37,922 nt of DNA, taken from the NCBI GenBank assembly GCA_964653235.1, contig CAZZCP010000016.1, positions 1 through 37,922 of the forward strand, in the 5' to 3' direction. Of this stretch, positions 14,578 to 22,626 are shown piece by piece; positions within the stretch are counted from its first letter, which is position 1; each line of letters starts with the position of its first letter. The translations under genes and the position numbers were made by a program. This DNA comes from CAZZCP01 sp964653235. Lineage in GTDB: Bacteria; Bdellovibrionota; Bdellovibrionia; Bdellovibrionales; UBA840. The notes under the pieces are model-generated. The model saw nothing but the letters and a program-made list of their open reading frames with translations. It did no database searches and was not told where the DNA came from.

Positions 14578-16485
14578 TTAAAAACCCAAAGACTTTTTCA
14601 AGTCTTTCATTAGTTTCTTTCCTTTCTTCTCTATTTTCTTCTTCTCTTTATTTTGCTTGTTCTTTGCCTGAGACTCTACACCCTTTTGCACATTATCAAT
14701 TTCTTGCTTTTTACTATTGAGCTCTTTTTCAACTCCAGAAGTTACAGATTTGAATTGCTGTTCTAGTTTGGCTTTTTGGCCCTTGATTTTATCATCAATG
14801 TAGTTTTTAAGTTTCTGCTTTGCTTTATCGATTTGCACTTGCACTTGTTGCTTTAAACCGCGCCCCAAAGCTCGACCTAAATTGGAGTCTATATCGAGAT
14901 CAAACTGATCCCAGGTTCCTGATGCAGAAGCCTTGACATTGAGATTGGGCATAGATCGCACCGTAGCTTTGAGAATTTCATCTACAATCTTTTGCTTTGA
15001 ACCAACATCATAGTTCACTTTATCATAAATCGAATTTAGACCAAATTGAAAGCGTCCTTCCTTCAATTTACCACTAAAACTTGCTCTACCGGTAGCTTCT
15101 TGAATGATAAAGCGCGCCTCTTTACTTTTAGAAAGCTCTAACTTACCGACAGGAAAAGAGCCTACTTGGCCCACTATATTTTGTTCAGCAACTTCTTTGG
15201 TATGATCTAAAGTGATATTTGTATTGAATGCCAAGATTTTTTGCTTCGGAAAATCTCCCTCAATTTCAATTGTCGCAGGTTTTTGAATAAACTTGGGGTT
15301 GCTGGTTACATTTAAAACTTCACCGCGTATTCTTCCGCTATACTCAGATTCATTGGGTTCAGAGCTGATCGATGCTTTCTGCAGCCAAAAGAGTGGGTAA
15401 CCAACCGTGATCGGAAACTTAATGTTGACGCCATCACTTCTTTTTCGAGGAACCAACTTTCCTTCTGCTTTCACTTCTTTGCTCTTTTTTGGAGGCATAT
15501 ACTCTTGGGCTAGTGCTGAATATTTTCGAACTGTAGCCAATTTTTGCCCAAACATTCGAGCAAATAATGCCATGGTAAATGCCTTGGCATCTAAAGTGGG
15601 TATCTTAAACTTACCTTGAAGATCTTTTAAATCTTCCTCTGCCAATTTTTCTAAGTTCTGTACCTGGTTTTCAAAATTCTTTAAATCGGCCTTCAAGGCT
15701 TTGCTGGTTTTTTTATAGAGATCCAGCTTTTGCTTTACTTCCTTACTTAGCTTTTTGACTTCTTTTAAAGATTTCGCCAAATTTTTGCCATCAAACTTCA
15801 AAGCCTTGGCTCTTTGTTCAATGTCTTTGAGCTCTTTAGACCGAGGTAAAGAATCCATTCTCGATTTCCACTCTTTTTCTTTTTTCTTCAGCTCAAGCTC
15901 CAGTTCTTGAATTCGTTTCTCGGTCTTCAAATTGGATTGAATATTTTTTAGCTGATCTTCAGGATTCACTCCACCAGCAATACTCGCTAAATCACCTAAA
16001 ATATTATCGTTATAAGTTTCTTTAGTTTGATCAATAACACCTTTTTGCAAGGCCTCAAGCTCTTTGTTGGGCCCACTCTCCGTTTTAGGCAAAACACGCC
16101 CCGGTCTTTTACGTGGACTCATGGCTTGAATATTTTCAATGCTCGCTTCATTGACAACAAACTTGGCGCGCAGCAAAGCATCCCAAAGAAGAGAAAACTT
16201 CATTGCTCCGATAGAAAGCAGATTTCTTTCTGGCTTTTCTGGGTCAGTAACTTCGAGGCCAAAAAGGTGAAAGTAGCCCCCAAAAAAACTCGAGTCGATG
16301 TCGCGAATATTTACTTCGGCACCATGAATTTGAGTTGCAGTCCAACTCAAGCCAGAGCGCAAATGCGAGTCAAAGAAGAAAGCTCCATAGGCATAGAACA
16401 ATCCAAACAAAATCGCCGCCGGAACCACAGCTTCTACGCGAATGGGCCCTTTTTTCTTCGGCTTTTTTTCTTTTTTATCGCTCAT
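14578..16485 (-). CDS. TIGR03545-like large membrane-anchored protein
   Basis: The product is 635 residues. A Lys-rich cytoplasmic N-terminus is followed by one transmembrane helix (about 17-34, VVPAAILFGLFYAYGAFFFD), then GAEVNIRDIDSSFFGGYFHL and FGLEV, like the start of AsmA-type envelope proteins. About 130-300 and the C-terminal 80 residues are long charged coiled coils; a beta-rich part lies between. Pairing with the small multi-pass protein upstream, 9 nt away, is what I recall of the TIGR03545/TIGR03546 pair, found only in bacteria with outer membranes and of unknown function. AAGGAG precedes the ATG. Envelope function is inference. Confidence 0.75.
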   Translation of the reverse strand: MSDKKEKKPKKKGPIRVEAVVPAAILFGLFYAYGAFFFDSHLRSGLSWTATQIHGAEVNIRDIDSSFFGGYFHLFGLEVTDPEKPERNLLSIGAMKFSLLWDALLRAKFVVNEASIENIQAMSPRKRPGRVLPKTESGPNKELEALQKGVIDQTKETYNDNILGDLASIAGGVNPEDQLKNIQSNLKTEKRIQELELELKKKEKEWKSRMDSLPRSKELKDIEQRAKALKFDGKNLAKSLKEVKKLSKEVKQKLDLYKKTSKALKADLKNFENQVQNLEKLAEEDLKDLQGKFKIPTLDAKAFTMALFARMFGQKLATVRKYSALAQEYMPPKKSKEVKAEGKLVPRKRSDGVNIKFPITVGYPLFWLQKASISSEPNESEYSGRIRGEVLNVTSNPKFIQKPATIEIEGDFPKQKILAFNTNITLDHTKEVAEQNIVGQVGSFPVGKLELSKSKEARFIIQEATGRASFSGKLKEGRFQFGLNSIYDKVNYDVGSKQKIVDEILKATVRSMPNLNVKASASGTWDQFDLDIDSNLGRALGRGLKQQVQVQIDKAKQKLKNYIDDKIKGQKAKLEQQFKSVTSGVEKELNSKKQEIDNVQKGVESQAKNKQNKEKKKIEKKGKKLMKDLKKSLGF

Positions 16486-16494
16486 TTTTTCTCC

Positions 16495-17019
16495 TTAGCC
16501 GTAGAGTTGATCGTATTTATAGTACCATTTGTAAAAAGAGGTCGCTTTGACTGCCTTCCAAAATTTTGACTGTTTAAATCTCTCATAAATTTTTTCTCGG
16601 TATTTTGCGACCAAGAACTTGCCTCCAAAATAGACTAGAGGAGACAAAAGAATTGCAGTAATTCCTGATCCCATCACAATACTATTGTTAAAACGAGTAA
16701 AAGGTAGAATCGGCATATTGTACATCGCTGTAAATAGTCCTTTTAGACCATCCATATTTAATAGAATCAAACCCACTTCATGAAATACAGGGTCAAGTAG
16801 AAAGGCAATAAATTTAAAAAAGAAAGAAAAAATCATGGCAGCGCCCAATTGGATACGAAAACAGAACACAAACAAAAAGACCAAAAGAGTTTGTAGGCTT
16901 AAAACTGGACTCATTCCTAAGATAAAGCCGGCAGCGATTCCGGCAGCAATTTGATTGGTTCCGGTTTCAGAGTTGAGAAGTTTTAGAAAACCAAAAATTT
17001 GCTTTAGCAACAGACCCAT
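16495..17019 (-). CDS. TIGR03546-like multi-pass membrane protein
   Basis: The product is 174 residues with about four hydrophobic segments. The family-like part is TNQIAAGIAAGFILGMSPVL, then SLQTLLVFLFVFCFRIQLGA, resembling DUF2062-type membrane proteins. The C-terminus is short, basic and aromatic (FYKWYYKYDQLYG). AGGAGG lies 4 nt before the ATG. It is the first gene of the pair with the TIGR03545-like protein. The two likely work together in the envelope. Confidence 0.75.
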   Translation of the reverse strand: MGLLLKQIFGFLKLLNSETGTNQIAAGIAAGFILGMSPVLSLQTLLVFLFVFCFRIQLGAAMIFSFFFKFIAFLLDPVFHEVGLILLNMDGLKGLFTAMYNMPILPFTRFNNSIVMGSGITAILLSPLVYFGGKFLVAKYREKIYERFKQSKFWKAVKATSFYKWYYKYDQLYG

Positions 17020-17094
17020 ATGTCCTCCTAATTCACAAAGTTTAACACTGGCTTTTTTCGACTGTCAGGAGTTTGATGAATAACTAGCAATGTG

Positions 17095-17379
17095 TCATTG
17101 CCATTTACACAGACGCGCATGCACTTGGCAGCTTTCACGATCTTGGGAAGAACAAAAACTTTGGTGCTCCGGTTTTTTATCTTTGGCTTGGCATGTTGCC
17201 GCTGAAATCGACTTAAAAGCCTCAGTAGAAAACCACTTACAGGCTGAAGAATGCATCTTACATGCTTTCTTATTCATTCCCTCACAAAATGCTTGTTGCG
17301 CTGGAGAGTTTGCTACACAACTCGCATCTGCTGCAAAATTAAGCAAAACACAAAGGGCAAAACCCAAAAAGAACTTCAT
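17095..17379 (-). CDS. Small secreted protein made of two cysteine-histidine repeats
   Basis: The product is 94 residues with a signal peptide ending near ADA (18). The mature part is two copies of one module with identical spacing: FC-x7-C-x2-H-x3-CKW at 31-49 and again at 75-93, each preceded by another Cys (21, 63). The modules could form disulfides or bind a metal. The gene lies 75 nt upstream of the TIGR03546-like gene in the same direction. No family recognised. Confidence 0.7.
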   Translation of the reverse strand: MKFFLGFALCVLLNFAADASCVANSPAQQAFCEGMNKKACKMHSSACKWFSTEAFKSISAATCQAKDKKPEHQSFCSSQDRESCQVHARLCKWQ

Positions 17380-17441
17380 ACATATATTTATGCCATTGAT
17401 ATCATTCTATTTTAAGCGAAATATCTGGTTCTAAAGGAATT

Positions 17442-17741
17442 TTAAATCTCAATCCGATCTTTCAAAACACCTTCCTTGTAGGATTCTGCCAGACTTGCTA
17501 GATCTACTAAGTCGACTTTGTAGGGTAGTCGAGACTCCTTAAGATCGAATTCAATTTCACCTATAAATCCCAATCTTAATTTTCTATTTGTATGGTAAAG
17601 AAGATCGATATCAGAATATTGATGGTTATCACCCCTTGCTCTTGAACCAAAAATCCAGACCTTTGCACCTGCTTCTTTTAAAGGTTGCAAACAAATTTTA
17701 TTCAGAAGTTGATATTGCTCACTTGTAAGTCCGTATTTCAT
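17442..17741 (-). CDS. MntA-like minimal nucleotidyltransferase (antitoxin candidate)
   Basis: The 99-residue product has IFGSRARGDNHQYSDIDLL, which fits GSx10DxD exactly (G32, S33, D44, D46), and a third acidic residue in KVDLVDL (D77), so the active site is complete. In known MntA-HepT pairs this enzyme adds AMP to a tyrosine of the HEPN toxin and silences it. Its ATG overlaps the HEPN gene stop by 4 nt. Neighbours and size support a type VII toxin-antitoxin module; whether it works here is not shown. Confidence 0.88.
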   Translation of the reverse strand: MKYGLTSEQYQLLNKICLQPLKEAGAKVWIFGSRARGDNHQYSDIDLLYHTNRKLRLGFIGEIEFDLKESRLPYKVDLVDLASLAESYKEGVLKDRIEI

Positions 17742-18124
17742 AAAGTTTTCAAAGCATCTAAAAGTTGCTTTCCATAGTTTAAGAACTCTTTAACTACTAG
17801 ATACACTTCAGAGGCTAAATCTTGATCATAAGTATGAGAAGTTTTGTTTCGAGCGGTAATAAAATCAAACCATAGGTCAAAGTTATCGATCAGTCCATTT
17901 TGCAGCATCTCACGAAGCGCCACCTTTGGACTACTTGAATTTGTTCCCATTTCTTTTACTGAAACTTTCCAGGCAAGCTCAATGCAAAATTCAAACCTCT
18001 GTATACTACCATCGCGGTTCAGTTGATACTGCTCAGAGTCTTTGATGCTTGATTCAGTAAATTGAATTGCTTTTTCAAGGGCTAAGATCGCCTTTTCATA
18101 TTCATCAATTGATACTCTTGCCAT
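17738..18124 (-). CDS. HEPN-domain protein, HepT/HI0074-like (toxin candidate)
   Basis: The product is 128 residues and all-helical, with the line SIQRFEFCIELAWKVSVKEM typical of the HI0074 nucleotidyltransferase-partner family. It has ITARNKTSHTYD, giving Rx4HxY (R92, H97, Y99). In HepT this motif is the RNase site and the Tyr is the residue modified by MntA. Coupled to the MNT gene downstream. Repeat copy 2 lies 41 nt upstream of its start, in the divergent region shared with 18415. It could alternatively be a harmless partner protein, as HI0074 was first described. Confidence 0.87.
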   Translation of the reverse strand: MARVSIDEYEKAILALEKAIQFTESSIKDSEQYQLNRDGSIQRFEFCIELAWKVSVKEMGTNSSSPKVALREMLQNGLIDNFDLWFDFITARNKTSHTYDQDLASEVYLVVKEFLNYGKQLLDALKTL

Positions 18125-18165
18125 ATGCTTAGTCTTATATAATCACTCTAGGGATTCAACATAAG

Positions 18166-18336
18166 CTGCTCCCTTTTATTTCACTTTTTGCTAAAAATTG
18201 AATCCTACTTTCAATAATCTAGGAAACTTGTCCGAAAACGCCTTAAATTTTCAACAATCTCGGACAGAATACACTAAATATTTTAGGTACTTATCTGCTT
18301 TCGGACGGACATCCGAAGTGAAATAAAAGGGAGCAG
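18166..18336 (-). repeat. Palindromic intergenic element, copy 2
   Basis: It has the family termini CTGCTCCCTTTTATTTCACT and its exact inverted copy, so a 20-bp perfect terminal repeat, extendable to AGCTGCTCCC. The central stem is TGTCCGA/TCGGACA; the end hairpin is TTCGGAC-GGAC-ATCCGAA. This is the only copy in a divergent promoter region (between 18124 and 18415) rather than after a stop codon. No direct repeat flanks it. Confidence 0.92.
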
Positions 18337-18414
18337 CTCTAAAATCATGGCCTATATCATGTTTTCTAAAAAACAAACCCAGTATAAAGATACTTAGAGA
18401 AAAGCGGGGACAAT

Positions 18415-18705
18415 ATGCAATTACAACACGATGACCAATGGAAAAAAGAATTTCATGATATGAAATATCATCTCGAGATGCAGGCCCCAAGTGATGCTTA
18501 CATTGTTTTTGAGATTTTTGAAAATCCAGGCGAGTACGAGTTTTTTGCAAAGCTTCGCTCAAGAAATCTAAATTTTGAAGCTAGGGCTAAAGGGCGAAAG
18601 CCTTATCAAGTTCTGCGAAAGCTTGAACTCGATATGATGACTCAACTTGGCAATTGGAAATCACAAAGATTTCTAAATCTACAAGGAGATTCTTATGCAA
18701 GTTAA
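18415..18705 (+). CDS. Small protein, possibly HPF/RaiA-like fold (first of a doublet)
   Basis: The product is 96 residues. After a short helix (QWKKEFHDMKYHLEM) come probable beta strands (YIVFEIFENPGEYEFFAKLR, then LNFEARAKGRK) and a final helix (PYQVLRKLELDMMTQLGNWK). This order and the basic surface resemble ribosome hibernation factors, but the similarity is from eye only and the usual HPF motifs are weak. Its last 11 nt overlap the next gene, whose ribosome site lies inside it. Confidence 0.65.
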   Translation: MQLQHDDQWKKEFHDMKYHLEMQAPSDAYIVFEIFENPGEYEFFAKLRSRNLNFEARAKGRKPYQVLRKLELDMMTQLGNWKSQRFLNLQGDSYAS

Positions 18706-19030
18706 TGGTGTAGAATTACATACTAAGAACTACAAAGCCAAGAAGAGCGATCTGCAAAAACTGGCAAGGATTCTAAAAAGCCTAAAGGCATTTGGCTCTG
18801 TTCGTCGTTCTCGGGCAGAAATAAGTAGAGAAAAAGGCCTTTTTCAGATTCTTTTGCGCTTTGAAACTGCAAGTACTCCATTAAAACTTATCATTACCAA
18901 CAAATCCCTACCACGTGCATTGAAAGAAGCACACAAAGAGCTTCGTAGAGAGTATAAAAGATATTGGCAAAGCAGCTTATACAATTTGCGTTCTCATGAA
19001 ATCTATCGAAGCTTGGTGAATAGCCTTTGA
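18695..19030 (+). CDS. Small basic protein, possibly HPF/RaiA-like fold (second of a doublet)
   Basis: The product is 111 residues and strongly basic. It has a helix (KKSDLQKLARILKSLKAFGS), strands (RAEISREKGLFQILLRFETA, LKLIITNK) and a terminal helix (LPRALKEAHKELRREYKRYW), the same order as the protein at 18415, with which it may be a diverged paralogue. AAGGAG lies 7 nt before the ATG. It overlaps both neighbours, so three genes (with the GNAT) form one tight unit. Function unknown; RNA or ribosome binding is a guess from charge and fold order. Confidence 0.65.
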   Translation: MQVNGVELHTKNYKAKKSDLQKLARILKSLKAFGSVRRSRAEISREKGLFQILLRFETASTPLKLIITNKSLPRALKEAHKELRREYKRYWQSSLYNLRSHEIYRSLVNSL

Positions 19031-19542
19031 TACTTTTGCGGCAACTCCGGCCAAAGGATGAAAATGCTTTTTGGCAAGCGAGAAAAGAAGCCCAAGCAGA
19101 CCCCAGCAATTGGCCCTACTTTCTTTTATTTGAAGAAGGTATGCAATATACCGAGTATCTTGAAATTTTACAAAGATATAGAAAGGGTGAAAATCTTCCT
19201 CGGGGGCATGTTGCAGCAACAATGCTTTTTGCTTTTTTAGATGATGTGATTGTTGGCAGATCTTCCATTCGCCATGAACTGAATGACTTTCTTTTGAACT
19301 ATGGAGGCAACATTGGCTATGGAGTTTTTCCTCCTTATCGAAGAAAAGGCTATGGCACTCAAATTTTACAAGAGAGTCTTGCGTACTGCAAAAAACTTTA
19401 TCTAAAAAAGATTTTAATTACTTGCGACGATGACAATGAAGCTTCAATTCGCTTGGTCGAAAAACATTCAGCAAAACTGGAAAATAAGATTCAAACAAAT
19501 CAAAGCGATAGCCTCACTCGTCGCTATTGGCTTGATCTCTAA
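19027..19542 (+). CDS. GNAT-family N-acetyltransferase
   Basis: The start is TTG at 19027, overlapping the previous stop (TTGA). The 171-residue protein opens with LRQLRPKDENAFWQARKE and has the acetyl-CoA motif NIGYGVFPPYRRKGYGTQIL, then LYLKKILITCDDDNEASIRL, VEKHSAKLENKI, as in the RimJ/RimL-like and YjdJ-type GNATs. With the small basic proteins upstream, a ribosome- or protein-directed target is conceivable but unproven. Its end overlaps the end of rel by 4 nt, convergent. Confidence 0.87.
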   Translation: MILLRQLRPKDENAFWQARKEAQADPSNWPYFLLFEEGMQYTEYLEILQRYRKGENLPRGHVAATMLFAFLDDVIVGRSSIRHELNDFLLNYGGNIGYGVFPPYRRKGYGTQILQESLAYCKKLYLKKILITCDDDNEASIRLVEKHSAKLENKIQTNQSDSLTRRYWLDL

Positions 19543-21743
19543 GTTCGATCAACACCAATTACGCCGTGAATTCTCTGAATATTGGTGATCACCTGGTTGA
19601 GGTGCTTGGTATCTCGAACTTGGATGTCAAAAATATAGATTGCTTTTTGATCTTTGGTGGTCCGAACCTTTGCATTTAGGATATTGGCATTACTCAAAGT
19701 AAAAGCTTCACTAACCTTGCCAAGCAAACCAAGAAGATCTTGTGATACAATTCGTATCTGAACATTCGACATCGATTGGGTTTTGCCTCCCCACTCTACC
19801 TCTAGCTGTCTTGAAGAATCGATCTCAAATACTTTTGGGCAAGAGGCTTTGTGAACCGTGACTCCCCTTCCCCGAGAAATAAAGCCCACAATCGGATCTC
19901 CAGGAATCGGACTACAGCATTTGGCATAGCGAACCAAAACATCACTCATTCCATCCACTGTAATCAAAGAATCTTTTTTCTTTTTCTTATTGGCCGATTT
20001 AAAGACCTTATCAAGAAATCCCTCTTCTTGTTCAACTGGAGTTTTTTCTGATTTTTCATCTGGAAACAATGCTTCTAGTAGGTCAGGAATGTTAAACTTA
20101 CCATATCCTATAGCCGTGTAGTACTCATCAATACTTTTGCAACCATACTTACGAATGTATTCTTCAAAATCAGGTCCTTGAAAAATTTTTCTCACCGAAT
20201 GGCCAAACTTTCTTAATTCTTTTTCGGCAATGTCTTTACCTAACTCAAGAGCCCGCTTTCTTTCTTCATTCTTCACATACCAGCGAATTTTCGACTGTGC
20301 TCGAGAGGTAACTGTAAACTTAAGCCAATCTTTAGACGGATTTTGATTGCTTGAGGTCATGATTTCAATCGAGTCACCGCTAGACAGACGATGCTTAAGT
20401 GGTACAATTTTACCATTTACTTTGGCACCCACACAATGATTTCCAACATCAGTGTGAATGGAGTAGGCAAAGTCTAATGGAGTTGCCCCCTCGGGAAGCT
20501 CTTTTACATCACCTGCCGGAGTGAATACATAGATTTCAGAATCAAAAAGATCTGTCTTAATATTTTCTAAGTACTCGCCTGCATCCATTTCGGTCTGCAA
20601 GTTACTGGTCATCTCTCGAAGCCAGCGAAACTTCTCTTCACTCTCGACCGAGACTTTTTTGCCCTCTTTGTACTTCCAGTGAGCAGCAATACCTCGCTCG
20701 GCAATCAAGTGCATTTCTTGCGTTCGAATTTGCACTTCGATATGCTCTCCATTTAAACCAATAACTGTTGTATGCAAACTTTGGTAATTATTGCTCTTTG
20801 CTAAAGCGATATAATCTTTAAAACGTCCAGGCACAGGCTTCCACTTACTGTGAATAATACCCAAGGCTTGATAGCACTGAGCTACACTCTCAACCAAGAT
20901 CCGAACGCCCAAAAGATCAAAGATTTGATCGAACTCTAAATTTTTCCGATCCATTTTTTTGTAGATTGAATAAAGATGTTTTGACCTGCCTTGTACATCG
21001 ACCTCAAGACCACTTTTTTGCATCATTTCTTGAATCGCTGATTTTACATCTTCAACATATTTTAAGCGCTCTTTCTTTTTCTTATCGACCATATTGACAA
21101 GATTGTAAAAAAGATCGGGACGCAAATAGCGAAAACTTAAATCTTCAAGTTCTACTTTGATAGAACTAATTCCCAGGCGGTTGGCCAAGGGGGCGTAAAT
21201 GTCGAGAGTCTCTTGTGCGATTTTCTCTTGTTTGTGTGGAGGCATATGATTCAGGGTCCGCATATTGTGAAGCCGGTCTGCTAGTTTTACCATCACAACA
21301 CGGATGTCTTTTCCCATTGCAACAATCATTTTACGAATGTTTTCGCCTTGTTTTTGATGGGTATTGCGAAAACTCATCTGCGAAATCTTGGTCACTCCAT
21401 CTACTAAGTGCATTACATCTTCACCAAAAAGAGATTCAATTTCATTTAGACTGACATCTGTATCCTCAACTGTATCGTGAAGAAGCCCGGTAATAATAGA
21501 GGCCTCGTCTAGCCCCAAATCATAGAGTATCGCTGCAACTCCAAGCGGATGAGTTATATAAGGATCACCACTTCTTCGTACTTGACCACTATGAGCCTTT
21601 TCGGCAAAGCAATAGGCTTCTTTGATTTTACTAGAATCTAGAGACTTAGACTCAGAGCTTTGAATCCACTCAATGAATTCATCAATGGACTTAGGAGACT
21701 CCTCCCGAATTCTTTCAAATGACTTTGCCTCTGCCATGCTCAT
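19539..21743 (-). CDS. rel: Bifunctional (p)ppGpp synthetase/hydrolase
   Basis: The product is 734 residues, full length for a RelA/SpoT homologue. The HD hydrolase domain has H51, H65 and HDTVED (H89-D94), so hydrolysis should be intact. The synthetase has GRFKDYIALAKSNNYQSLHT; RFKD is the form found in bifunctional Rel/SpoT rather than EFDD of RelA. TGS (EIYVFTPAGDVKELPEGATP) and a C-terminal ACT domain follow. The usual Pro in the synthetase loop (KP/PK) is Ala (ALAK). Last gene of the mutL-miaA-yicC-gmk-rpoZ operon; grouping with gmk and rpoZ links it to GTP metabolism and RNA polymerase. Confidence 0.95.
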   Translation of the reverse strand: MSMAEAKSFERIREESPKSIDEFIEWIQSSESKSLDSSKIKEAYCFAEKAHSGQVRRSGDPYITHPLGVAAILYDLGLDEASIITGLLHDTVEDTDVSLNEIESLFGEDVMHLVDGVTKISQMSFRNTHQKQGENIRKMIVAMGKDIRVVMVKLADRLHNMRTLNHMPPHKQEKIAQETLDIYAPLANRLGISSIKVELEDLSFRYLRPDLFYNLVNMVDKKKKERLKYVEDVKSAIQEMMQKSGLEVDVQGRSKHLYSIYKKMDRKNLEFDQIFDLLGVRILVESVAQCYQALGIIHSKWKPVPGRFKDYIALAKSNNYQSLHTTVIGLNGEHIEVQIRTQEMHLIAERGIAAHWKYKEGKKVSVESEEKFRWLREMTSNLQTEMDAGEYLENIKTDLFDSEIYVFTPAGDVKELPEGATPLDFAYSIHTDVGNHCVGAKVNGKIVPLKHRLSSGDSIEIMTSSNQNPSKDWLKFTVTSRAQSKIRWYVKNEERKRALELGKDIAEKELRKFGHSVRKIFQGPDFEEYIRKYGCKSIDEYYTAIGYGKFNIPDLLEALFPDEKSEKTPVEQEEGFLDKVFKSANKKKKKDSLITVDGMSDVLVRYAKCCSPIPGDPIVGFISRGRGVTVHKASCPKVFEIDSSRQLEVEWGGKTQSMSNVQIRIVSQDLLGLLGKVSEAFTLSNANILNAKVRTTKDQKAIYIFDIQVRDTKHLNQVITNIQRIHGVIGVDRT

Positions 21744-21803
21744 CTGCAGCCCTAATTTGGAGATTTAGCCCTGGCTTAAGAATCGGAAAAAAACAATGAA
21801 AAA

Positions 21804-22040
21804 TTAACGATTTAGATCCGCTTCCATCTGATCTTCGGGGGCGCCAAGACTTAAATCGGGATTGTAAAATACATGACCAAGGGCAACTTCTCTTAGAGCA
21901 GTAACAACTTCTTTGTTGCCAGCAGAAAGTGTGGGCTCAGAACCTTTTATGATCTGCTTGGCTCTTTTTGCCACAAGCATCACTAAAGAAAAGCGATTAT
22001 AGGTTTTATCAAGACAATCTTCTACTGTAATACGAGCCAA
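21804..22040 (-). CDS. rpoZ: RNA polymerase omega subunit
   Basis: The 78-residue product starts MARITVEDCLDKTYNRFSLV and continues MLVAKRAKQI, the conserved omega core that braces the beta-prime subunit. The start is TTG at 22040, set by AGGAGGT 5 nt upstream. Length is normal. It lies between gmk (27 nt) and rel (60 nt), the common gmk-rpoZ-rel/spoT order. Confidence 0.95.
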   Translation of the reverse strand: MARITVEDCLDKTYNRFSLVMLVAKRAKQIIKGSEPTLSAGNKEVVTALREVALGHVFYNPDLSLGAPEDQMEADLNR

Positions 22041-22067
22041 ACAGGACCTCCTGAACGAAGGAACAAC

Positions 22068-22625
22068 TTATTCCGATTTTAGTATCTCTTCAAGGATTTT
22101 TCGAAAATTCGCATAAGAACTGTGAATTTCATCATTTACAACTTGGTAGTCAAACTCGGGGGCCATTAGCATTTCATCTACAGCATTATTCAGCCGAAGC
22201 TGAAGATTGTCGGTTTCACCTTGGTCACGTTTTTCCAATCTTTTACGCAGCTCGTCAACAGAGGGGGGAAGTATAAAAATACTTACTGCCTCAGGAATTT
22301 CTGCCTTGATGTTTCTCGTTCCCTGAATATCCAAATCCATAATCACCCATTTGCCTTGATCTGACATCTTCTGCAAATCTTCACGGGCCGTACCATAATA
22401 GTTGCCATGAACCTTAGCCCATTCGATAAAGAAATTTTTTTCAATACGCTCTCGAAATTCATCAATAGACAAAAAATGATAAGGCACACCTTCTGATTCA
22501 CCTTTTCGAGGCGGTCTAGATGTATATGATATGCTGTGATAGAGATTCTCGAAATCTTCGACAGCTTTTTCTAAAAATGTATTTTTGCCGGCTCCGCTCG
22601 GGGCAGCCAAAATAATCAACTTCAT
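22068..22625 (-). CDS. gmk: Guanylate kinase
   Basis: From the ATG at 22625 it is 185 residues. The P-loop is APSGAGKNTF, with Asn where Ser is usual beside Thr. GMP-binding segments are SYTSRPPRKGESEGVPYHFL, FIEWAKVHGNYYGT and VIMDLDIQGTRNI. It makes GDP from GMP. A TTG nine nt upstream inside yicC is an alternative start. The ATG follows the yicC stop by 1 nt. Confidence 0.95.
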   Translation of the reverse strand: MKLIILAAPSGAGKNTFLEKAVEDFENLYHSISYTSRPPRKGESEGVPYHFLSIDEFRERIEKNFFIEWAKVHGNYYGTAREDLQKMSDQGKWVIMDLDIQGTRNIKAEIPEAVSIFILPPSVDELRKRLEKRDQGETDNLQLRLNNAVDEMLMAPEFDYQVVNDEIHSSYANFRKILEEILKSE

Positions 22626-22626
22626 C

